The translations under genes and the position numbers were made by a program. From an uncultured Eubacteriales bacterium (GTDB lineage Bacteria; Bacillota; Clostridia; Christensenellales; CAG-917): a DNA stretch of 64,000 bases. Positions within the stretch are counted from its first letter, which is position 1. Every line of letters begins with the position of its first letter. The stretch covers positions 1 to 64,000 of the forward strand of contig URNP01000003.1 of the NCBI GenBank assembly GCA_900549225.1, written 5' to 3'. Under the pieces are notes generated by a model. That model worked only from the letters and a program-made list of their open reading frames with translations. It ran no database searches and had not been told where the DNA came from. Shown one piece after another: positions 18,553 through 25,250 of the stretch.

Positions 18553-19797
18553 ATGGACAAAATTACGGCAAAAAATTTGCTCGCCAAATGCGAAACCGAA
18601 CTGAAAGATCAGTTCGCAAGACTTGACGATATCGCACTTTATAATCAGAAAAAGGTGCTCGACGCATACAAAAATCAAGCGATTCAGGCTCGCCATATGT
18701 TCGGAACGACCGGTTACGGCTACGACGATATCGGCAGAGATACGCTTTGCAGGCTCTACGCCGACGTTTTTCACGCAGAAAGCGCGATCGTTTCGCCTAA
18801 TATCGTTTCGGGAACGCACGCTTTGACGCTGATGCTGTTTGGCGTTTTGCGCCCGGGCGACAAACTTTTGGCGGTGTCCGGAATGCCTTACGATACGCTT
18901 ACGGACGTGATTTCGGCCGAAAATAAAGGTTCGTTGCGTGATTTCGGCGTTAAATTCGACAAAATCGACTTGAAAACGAACCCCGATTTGACTCCCGAAT
19001 TCGACTTTGAAGCCATCGAAAAAGCGCTTAAATCCGAGAAAATCAAAGCCGTTTTTGCCGCAAGAAGCCGCGGATACAGTCTTCGCCAAGCTATCAGCGT
19101 CGAAAACGTGGCAAAACTCATCGAATTTGTCAAAAAAATCAGCCCCGAAACGCTCGTTTTGATCGATAACTGCTATGGCGAATTCGTCGAAAAAATCGAG
19201 CCTACGGACGTCGGCGCGGACCTGATTGCAGGCTCGCTTATCAAAAATATCGGTGGCGGAATCGCGCCTACTGGCGGATATATCGCAGGAAAATCCGCTC
19301 TCGTCGAGCAGGTTTCCTACCGTTTAACCGCGCCGTCGCTCGGCATGGAAGAAGGCTCGTACGCATACGGTTATTTGCCGTATTATCAAGGGCTGTTTCT
19401 TGCGCCGTCTGCCGTCAAAAACGCGCTCAAAGGCTCGCTTTTGTTTGCAAAAACGTACTCAAAACTCGGTTTTGAAACCCTTCCGCGCGACGAGATGAAG
19501 CCTTACGATATCGTGACGAGCATTAAACTCGGTTCTGAAGACAAATTAATTGATTTTTGCGGCGCGATTCAGGAAATTTCGCCGATCGACAGCAACGTCA
19601 AACCGATGCCGTGGGATATGCCGGGCTACCAAAATCAGGTCATTATGGCCGCGGGCGCTTTCGTGCAAGGCTCGTCAATCGAATTGAGCGCAGATTCGCC
19701 GATCAAAGAGCCGTATATCGTTTACGTTCAAGGCGGCTTAACCTACGAACATGCGTATCTCGCCGTTTTGCATACGCTGGAATGCCTCAAGTTTTGA
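18553..19797 (+). CDS. ynbB: YnbB-type PLP-dependent lyase-fold protein
   Basis: Member of the family annotated as methionine gamma-lyase family or aluminium resistance protein. The true substrate is unknown. The 414-residue protein has MFGTTGYGYDDIGRDTL, VSGTHALTLMLFGVLRPGD, a probable PLP lysine in GSLIKNIGGGIAPTGGYIAG (about 223), and GAFVQGSSIELSADSP near the C-terminus. It follows miaA by 73 bases with no terminator between, as in many Clostridia, where hfq normally separates the two. The family assignment is firm and the reaction is not known. Confidence 0.88.
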   Translation: MDKITAKNLLAKCETELKDQFARLDDIALYNQKKVLDAYKNQAIQARHMFGTTGYGYDDIGRDTLCRLYADVFHAESAIVSPNIVSGTHALTLMLFGVLRPGDKLLAVSGMPYDTLTDVISAENKGSLRDFGVKFDKIDLKTNPDLTPEFDFEAIEKALKSEKIKAVFAARSRGYSLRQAISVENVAKLIEFVKKISPETLVLIDNCYGEFVEKIEPTDVGADLIAGSLIKNIGGGIAPTGGYIAGKSALVEQVSYRLTAPSLGMEEGSYAYGYLPYYQGLFLAPSAVKNALKGSLLFAKTYSKLGFETLPRDEMKPYDIVTSIKLGSEDKLIDFCGAIQEISPIDSNVKPMPWDMPGYQNQVIMAAGAFVQGSSIELSADSPIKEPYIVYVQGGLTYEHAYLAVLHTLECLKF

Positions 19798-20367
19798 CGG
19801 GGTTTTCGGACAAAATCGGTCGGACAAAATCGGGTCGTACGAATAGAATTTTTAACGGTAAAACCGACGGGATTATCGCAAGATTTCGCAACGAAATAAC
19901 AACGTGATAATTCATCCGCAAAGAAAACAGCAAAATCAACGGTAAAGACAACCGGATTTCAAGCCGACAAATCGATAGTAAAACAAGCGGTAATATCGGG
20001 TGAATTGTCAAGTATTATCTAAAATTAAAATCTGACTTTTGAATTTGAATATAACGCAATTTGACGGTCAATATGTCAGGTGAATCAAAATGCGCAATCG
20101 CAATCAAAGCGCAAATTGATTTTACAAAATTTTGCTGCACATTTATATAATCCTCTATTTAGAGGTGTTTTTATCACTTTCTCTGCGTAAAGCCTGTATT
20201 TTGCGAATAGTTTATATGCGGGTCAAATTGTATAATTCACTGCAAAATCGGAGATTTTTCAACAAAGATTGATTTTTGAAATTGCATCTTGAATTATCCC
20301 CTTGTTGCTGATATAATTTATCGGTGTTGATTTTCCGAAATAATACTCCTTAAACGAGGAAAAATAT
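19798..20367. other. Intergenic stretch with degenerate short repeats
   Basis: No gene is supported in these 570 bases. Two copies of GGACAAAATCGG occur near 19807-19830. Three loosely similar blocks around ACGGTAAAACCGACGG, ACGGTAAAGACAACCGG and AGTAAAACAAGCGG follow at roughly 19854, 19940 and 19977. A weak stem-loop (CCTCT-ATTT-AGAGG then T-rich) at 20152-20172 may end ynbB transcription. Confidence 0.5.
20289..20317 (+). promoter_or_regulatory. Candidate promoter for the ART-like gene
   Basis: TTGAAT at 20289-20294 and TATAAT at 20312-20317 are separated by 17 bases, about 50 bases before the start codon. Confidence 0.5.
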
Positions 20368-20910
20368 ATGACGCTATATCACGGTTCTGACAAAAACGGA
20401 TTGACTACTCTTCGTCCGTATATTTCCGATCACGGAAAACCTTACGTGTATTTTACCGATTGCTTTAACCTTGCCGTCATGTATGCCGCTAAAAATCCGA
20501 TCAATACTTATTGGTTCAAAGACGGTGTTTTGCATTACGACGAATACTTTGAGGGTCAATTTGAGGCTTTGCACGACGGGAAATCGGGCACGATTTACGG
20601 CTATGACGGAACGCTGACGAAATATGAAAGAATGCCGTGGGTGTATCTGTCGGAAACGGCGGTTGACGTTTGCGCTGTGACTCATATCGATAATATTTAC
20701 GAATATCTGAATGAACTCGTCACAAAAGGAGATATTGCTCTTCACTCCTACAACGATTTTTCCGACAAGGCGAAGGAATTTCATTTGTCACAAATCCGCA
20801 ACGAGATAGTTTGCAATAATCTGATTGACAAGCCCGACGATTCGTACGCTGTTTTTATGCAAACATATTTCCCGACCGTGTGGAAAAGCGTTTTGATTGA
20901 AAATCGTTAA
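20368..20910 (+). CDS. Orphan protein with an ADP-ribosyltransferase-like N-terminus
   Basis: Not firmly recognised; 180 residues. The opening LYHGSDKNGLTTLRP followed by KPYVYFTDCFNLAVMYAAK resembles the first strands and helix of DUF3990/ART-fold proteins (YHGS, then FYLT..., then a helix ending in A..A). The middle (GKSGTIYGYDGTLTKYERMPWVYLSE) is beta-rich and the C-terminus helical. Whether a catalytic Glu is present cannot be judged by eye. It has its own promoter, a good ribosome binding region (ACGAGGAAAAATAT) and a terminator, so it is monocistronic. No antitoxin-like partner is adjacent. Enzymatic activity is inference only. Confidence 0.7.
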   Translation: MTLYHGSDKNGLTTLRPYISDHGKPYVYFTDCFNLAVMYAAKNPINTYWFKDGVLHYDEYFEGQFEALHDGKSGTIYGYDGTLTKYERMPWVYLSETAVDVCAVTHIDNIYEYLNELVTKGDIALHSYNDFSDKAKEFHLSQIRNEIVCNNLIDKPDDSYAVFMQTYFPTVWKSVLIENR

Positions 20911-20932
20911 CGCATTTTGATGGTTTGAAGAG

Positions 20933-20959
20933 AAAAAACCGCTAAAACAGCGGTTTTTT
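20933..20959. terminator. Bidirectional terminator
   Basis: AAAAAACCGCT pairs with AGCGGTTTTTT around AAAAC. It can serve the ART-like gene on the plus strand and the endonuclease IV gene on the minus strand. Confidence 0.85.
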
Positions 20960-20995
20960 AGATGGATTTGTGTGGTCTTTTGGTGTTGTGTTGAT

Positions 20996-21077
20996 CGATT
21001 TGATAGTCAATTGCTTGTCGATTTATAGTCAGGGATTGACGATTTATAGTCAGGCTGCTTACAGATTTGTAGTCAGG
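20996..21077. repeat. Four tandem imperfect repeats, 21-23 base period
   Basis: Units at 20996, 21019, 21040 and 21063 share CGATTTATAGTCAGG with small changes (the first reads CGATTTGATAGTCAA, the last AGATTTGTAGTCAGG). The last unit overlaps the final codons and stop of the endonuclease IV gene on the minus strand. The spacing is about two helical turns. Confidence 0.75.
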
Positions 21078-21945
21078 CGTTTATCGAGCGATCGTAGCAG
21101 TCCTTCATATAGAGCGAATCGAACATTTGCGTACCTGCGGATTCGCTGAGGATATGCGGAGTCAGATTGTTTTTGACGATGACTTCGCAAAGCGGCTCGA
21201 ACTCAGGGCCGTAGACGTTGTCGGCAAAAGTGAGATGCTTGATCTCCCCTTTCGCCCCGTACATTATTTTGCTGAAATGCACGTGCATATTCTTGGTTTT
21301 TTCCTCGCCGAGTCCGTCAAACATATCGTCGATTATCCGTTGAAAGTCGTCTGCCGTCTTTAATGCGCCACCCCATAGACTGTTGACGTGACCGAAATCG
21401 ACGCAAGGATAGACGTTGGGTGCAAGTTTGCAAAGTTCGATGACTTCTTTTACCGTGCCGATTTGCGCTTGTTTGCCCATGGTTTCGGGACATACGATAA
21501 GGTCGTCGTCACCGTTTTGCTTTATTGCATCGAGCGCACGGGCAAAATTGTCAAGGGTTCGTGCAAACGCTTCGTTGCGAGGTTGTTTGCCTTCGGCACC
21601 CGGATGAAATACGCATCTTTGACCGTGAAAGTGTCTGAGCGCTTTGAGAGAACTCGTCAGATAATTTATTGAATTGTCGGCTTTTTCCTGCTCGACGGAC
21701 GCAAAATTGATGAAATAAGGCGCGTGAACGCTGATTTCGATGTTGTATTTGTCCGACTCCTCACCTATTGCCTCGGCGGTTGCTTCGCCGATGCGAACGC
21801 CTTTGCCGAAGGAATACTCAAAAAGGTCGAGTCCTTTTTCACTCAACCACTTGGGCATCTGCAAGGTTGCGGTGAGTCCGTCTTTTGTGAATTGTTCGTC
21901 GTGTCCGGAAGGTCCGAACAATGCTTTTTCGTGGGATTTTATCAT
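21073..21945 (-). CDS. nfo: Deoxyribonuclease IV (AP endonuclease, Nfo family)
   Basis: TIM-barrel, metal-dependent AP endonuclease of base excision repair. In the 290-residue product the metal-binding motifs are visible: ISVHAPYFINFAS, CVFHPGA, CPETMGKQAQIGT, CVDFGHVNSLWGG, MHVHFSKI and ILSES at the end. ATG 21945 follows GCGAGGG. The frame extends 10 codons further but without family similarity. It lies after ribF on the same strand, in a place often used by rpsO, with a repeat-bearing gap of about 66 bases between. Confidence 0.88.
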   Translation of the reverse strand: MIKSHEKALFGPSGHDEQFTKDGLTATLQMPKWLSEKGLDLFEYSFGKGVRIGEATAEAIGEESDKYNIEISVHAPYFINFASVEQEKADNSINYLTSSLKALRHFHGQRCVFHPGAEGKQPRNEAFARTLDNFARALDAIKQNGDDDLIVCPETMGKQAQIGTVKEVIELCKLAPNVYPCVDFGHVNSLWGGALKTADDFQRIIDDMFDGLGEEKTKNMHVHFSKIMYGAKGEIKHLTFADNVYGPEFEPLCEVIVKNNLTPHILSESAGTQMFDSLYMKDCYDRSINA

Positions 21946-21957
21946 ATATACCCTCGC

Positions 21958-22017
21958 TTTATTTGAAATATACATTTTGATTTATTTCAAATATAGATTT
22001 CGCTTTTTATTTCAAAT
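21958..22017. repeat. ATTTGAAAT/ATTTCAAAT motif cluster, possible operator
   Basis: TTTATTTGAAATA at 21958-21970 and TTTATTTCAAATA at 21981-21993 form an inverted pair, and a third TTTATTTCAAAT lies at 22006-22017 over the ribF stop. The cluster is directly upstream of the nfo start. A regulator site is possible, and so is a simple AT-rich repeat. Confidence 0.4.
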
Positions 22018-22971
22018 TTGCGTCGGTTCTGTCAATACGTTGCATAACGGCTTGATATCGTAGCCGTTGAGGATTGCGATTGAGTTTTTCTCGTCAAGGT
22101 CGAGTTGCGCACGCAAGTCGTTTTGCGAGACAAACTTCTTGATATCACGCATTTTTTTGATGAAATACACCGTGATTTCTTTGCCGTAGACGTCGCTTTG
22201 AAAATCGATTATATAGGTTTCGACGGAAACAGAATCGTCAGAAAACGTGGGTTTCGTGCCGACGTTGGTCATTGATTTGTAAATCTTGCCGTCGATTTCG
22301 CAAAAAGTCGCGTATATGCCGTTGCAAAGCGGCAATCTCGCCGCGTCGGGCAAAATATTGGTTGTGGGAAAGCCCATTCCCGTGCCTTTGTGGCGTGCGT
22401 GAACGACTTGTCCGCTAATAAAATACGGAATTGCCAAAAACTCGTTTAAGGCATCGACCTGTCCGTTTTTTACGTAATTTTTGAGAGTTGAAGTGGAAAT
22501 TTTCTCACCGTTGGCGGTTTCAAAAGGCACGACCTCCAAATAGATGCCGTTTTCAACACAAAAACTTCTGAGCGTTTCGATATTGCCTTTGGCAAATCGT
22601 CCGAAGGTGTAATCTGCTCCGACAAAAATGGCTTTTACGTTAAAATTTGACGTCAAAGCGTGTAAAAACTCGAGCGGCGACATATCTGCAAACGATTGAT
22701 CGAAGTGAGCGCCGACGACTACGTCCAAACAGCATTTGTCAAGGACTTTTACTCTGTCGTCAAACGTGTATATCTGCTTCTCTTTGCCGAAAGTCAAGTT
22801 GGGATCGTTGACGAAGGTCAAAAGCGCACTTTTCGTGCCGTGAATTCGAGAATAGGAAATCGCAGACCTGACGAGTTTCTCGTGGCCTTTGTGAATGCAA
22901 TCGAAGAATCCGAGCGAAACCGCTATCGGAGCGTCGAATTTGTGATTGAAATCAACAACTCGTATGCTCAT
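22012..22971 (-). CDS. ribF: Bifunctional riboflavin kinase/FAD synthetase
   Basis: Makes FMN and FAD from riboflavin. The N-terminal adenylyltransferase domain (1-about 180) has SLGFFDCIHKGHEKLV, FVGADYTFGRFAKG and the conserved ISTSTLKNYVKNGQ. The C-terminal riboflavin kinase domain has VVHARHKGTGMGFPTTNI, TNVGTKPTF and VETYIIDF. ATG 22971 follows GAGGGG, 8 bases after the truB stop, giving 319 residues. It ends the long rimP-to-ribF cluster. Confidence 0.95.
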   Translation of the reverse strand: MSIRVVDFNHKFDAPIAVSLGFFDCIHKGHEKLVRSAISYSRIHGTKSALLTFVNDPNLTFGKEKQIYTFDDRVKVLDKCCLDVVVGAHFDQSFADMSPLEFLHALTSNFNVKAIFVGADYTFGRFAKGNIETLRSFCVENGIYLEVVPFETANGEKISTSTLKNYVKNGQVDALNEFLAIPYFISGQVVHARHKGTGMGFPTTNILPDAARLPLCNGIYATFCEIDGKIYKSMTNVGTKPTFSDDSVSVETYIIDFQSDVYGKEITVYFIKKMRDIKKFVSQNDLRAQLDLDEKNSIAILNGYDIKPLCNVLTEPTQI

Positions 22972-22979
22972 AACCCCTC

Positions 22980-23867
22980 TCAAAGTCTCGTTTTCATACG
23001 CAATAAACCGTCTTTGCAAGTCGCTATGCCGAGCACATCACCGTCGCATTCCACGACGAAATCGTCTTTGGGCGCATCTTGCAATCTGATTGCGACTCCG
23101 TTGAGAACTTTGCTCTTTTGATCGTCTGAAAGTTGAATCCGCTCAAAAGATTTTAGTGCGGAATCTATATTTTTCAAATATCTAATCGGTTCTTTTTCAA
23201 AATCAGATAAAGAAACAGAATCGGAAAGTCGAAAATCTCCGCTTTTGATTCGCTGTATCGACGACATATACGCAAGAGTATTCAATCTTGCCGCAAGGTC
23301 TCTTGCGATCGAACGAATATACGTTCCGCTCGAACACGCTATTTCAAAGGCGTATTCGTTTTTCTGTAAAGAATACGGATTGCCGCATACGTCGTTATCG
23401 ACAAGTTTTGCGTAGTAAATCGTCACTTTTTTCGGTTTCAAATCGACTTCTATGCCTGCTCTTGCCAAGTCGTAGGCTCTGACTCCTCCGACGGATTTTG
23501 CCGAGTATTGCGGCGGTATTTGCTCTACTTCACCGCAAACGCTATCGAGCGCAAGCGCAATCTCTTCTTTGCTCGGAATCATGTCGCAAGTTGCGGTCAC
23601 TTTTCCCATGCAATCGAGAGTGTCGGTGGTTTGTCCGAAAACGAAAGTCGCGCGATACACCTTGACTTTTTGCTGCATATAATCAAAAAGCCTCGTTGAC
23701 GTACCAACCGCAATCGGCAAAACGCCCGTGCCTATAGGGTCGAGTGTGCCGAGATGACCGACTTTTTGCTTTTCGCCGCTGACTCTGCGCAATATTCCGC
23801 GCACTTTTACGACGACGTCGCTCGAAGTCATGCCTGAAGGTTTGTTGATATTGACGAAGCCTTTCAT
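22980..23867 (-). CDS. truB: tRNA pseudouridine(55) synthase
   Basis: Forms pseudouridine 55 in the T-arm of tRNAs. The 295-residue product starts MKGFVNINKPSGMTSSDVV and has the catalytic Asp in KVGHLGTLDPIGTGVLPI, IPPQYSAKSVGGVRAY and SGTYIRSIARDLA, followed by a small PUA-like C-terminus. The ATG at 23867 begins the family-conserved part, and the 45 codons upstream in frame have no similarity. It follows nrnA by 34 bases. Confidence 0.95.
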   Translation of the reverse strand: MKGFVNINKPSGMTSSDVVVKVRGILRRVSGEKQKVGHLGTLDPIGTGVLPIAVGTSTRLFDYMQQKVKVYRATFVFGQTTDTLDCMGKVTATCDMIPSKEEIALALDSVCGEVEQIPPQYSAKSVGGVRAYDLARAGIEVDLKPKKVTIYYAKLVDNDVCGNPYSLQKNEYAFEIACSSGTYIRSIARDLAARLNTLAYMSSIQRIKSGDFRLSDSVSLSDFEKEPIRYLKNIDSALKSFERIQLSDDQKSKVLNGVAIRLQDAPKDDFVVECDGDVLGIATCKDGLLRMKTRL

Positions 23868-23901
23868 ATATATGGTTTTGGTATTTTGTGAAAATACCGC
23901 T

Positions 23902-24852
23902 TTAGATTCTGTCTTTTGCAAGTTTCGTGAGTTTTTCGACGATATCCTCGAGATAGCCGTTGACTCTGCAACCTGCCGCAAGCCTGTGCCCTCCACCGCC
24001 AAACTGCATTGCGATATCCGCCGCGTCTACGGGGTCTTTGCTCCGTATGCTGAGTTTGAAATTCCTCTCGCCGACTTGGGAGAGCGCATACGCGACTTTG
24101 ACGCTGTCGACGTTGATAAGTTCGGAAACGATACCTTCTGTATCGTCGCTCGTTGTGCCCGTTGCCTCGAAGTCTTCTTTCATAAAGAATATAAATGCGA
24201 TTTGCTCGTCAACGAGTTTTGCCTTTGCCAACGCTCTGCGTTTGAGGTTGAATTTTTGCGTGCTTTCACTGCTGTACGCTTTGTAAATCACCTCTTGCGG
24301 ATCAAAATCGTACTCGAGCAACTTGCAAGCAATCTCGTGAGTGCGTCTCGTTACGTTCGAATATGAAAAACAACCGGTATCGGTGACGATGCCGCAAAAC
24401 AGCGACTTAGCAACCGTATCGTCTATCGCTTTCATATATTTCAAAAGTTCAAAAACGATTTCGGCGCAAGCGCTTGCGTCTTTGTCAACGAGGCAAAGCG
24501 AGGCAAATCTCTCAAAAGACTTGTGATGATCAATTGCTATCTGTTCTTTTGCCGACAAAAACGACTTCATACATTGACCTAAACGGTCAACGGCACTCGA
24601 ATCAATGCTTATGGCAAGTTCGTGCACGCTTTTTTTTGGGAAATCGATATCTTGACTATACGGCAAAAATTTATATTTTTCGGGAACGAGAGAATCGCAA
24701 TACGCACTCACGTTTTTACCCGCGTTTTTGAGTGCGGCGTACAGCGCAAGCATACTGCCCAGTGCGTCGCCGTCGGGTTTTGTGTGACAATAAAGCGCAA
24801 TATCGTTTGCACGGCTTATCTTCTTGGAAATTTCGTGAAGAACGTCGTTCAT
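23902..24852 (-). CDS. nrnA: DHH-family nanoRNase/pAp phosphatase
   Basis: Degrades short oligoribonucleotides and dephosphorylates pAp. The 316-residue protein has HTKPDGDALGSMLAL, ISIDSSAVDRLG, the DHH motif in IAIDHHKSFERFA, GIVTDTGCFSYSN, and the DHHA1 glycine motif FGGGGHRLAAGCRV near the end. The start overlaps the rbfA stop by 4 bases. The rbfA-nrnA-truB-ribF order is the usual Firmicute arrangement. Confidence 0.94.
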   Translation of the reverse strand: MNDVLHEISKKISRANDIALYCHTKPDGDALGSMLALYAALKNAGKNVSAYCDSLVPEKYKFLPYSQDIDFPKKSVHELAISIDSSAVDRLGQCMKSFLSAKEQIAIDHHKSFERFASLCLVDKDASACAEIVFELLKYMKAIDDTVAKSLFCGIVTDTGCFSYSNVTRRTHEIACKLLEYDFDPQEVIYKAYSSESTQKFNLKRRALAKAKLVDEQIAFIFFMKEDFEATGTTSDDTEGIVSELINVDSVKVAYALSQVGERNFKLSIRSKDPVDAADIAMQFGGGGHRLAAGCRVNGYLEDIVEKLTKLAKDRI

Positions 24853-25250
24853 TTGCTCTGCTCGTCTTGCTCGTTTTGCGCGTTTTCGGCTCTTTGCTCG
24901 TCCTGTTTCTTGATTTGATTGAGGATCTCGTCGATTTTGATGCTGTAATCGACGCTGTCGTCAATGAGGAAATTCAGTTCGGGCAAAAGCCTGATCTGCA
25001 CGCTGTCTTTGAGCATGTTGCGAATAAACGTCTTGGAGCGGCAAACGGTGTAATACGCCTCTTGCCTCTCCTCGTCGCTGTTTGCGTATATCGACAAATA
25101 CACTTTTGCGTATTTAAGGTCGGGCGTGGTGTAAAGTTTGGTCACGCCGATTATAGCATTGTGAAGACGCGGGTCTTTCACGTCTTCGGCAATGATTTTG
25201 GTGATTTGTCTGGCGAGTTCGGAATTGACTCGCTCCATTTTAATTTTCAT
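24849..25250 (-). CDS. rbfA: Ribosome-binding factor A
   Basis: Small KH-like factor for late 30S maturation and cold adaptation. In the 133-residue product the family core spans RVNSELARQITKIIAEDVKDPRL to the PELNFLIDDSVDYSIKIDEIL helix. A short acidic Gln/Glu-rich tail follows. The start at 25250 is preceded by GGAGAG and overlaps the infB 3' end by 11 bases. A second ATG at 25238 lacks a good site. Confidence 0.94.
   Translation of the reverse strand: MKIKMERVNSELARQITKIIAEDVKDPRLHNAIIGVTKLYTTPDLKYAKVYLSIYANSDEERQEAYYTVCRSKTFIRNMLKDSVQIRLLPELNFLIDDSVDYSIKIDEILNQIKKQDEQRAENAQNEQDEQSK

Noticed and set aside
19787..20011. Small hydrophobic protein on the minus strand after ynbB
   Set aside because: It has a hydrophobic composition but no ribosome binding site, and it covers the degenerate repeat blocks, so it is probably chance.
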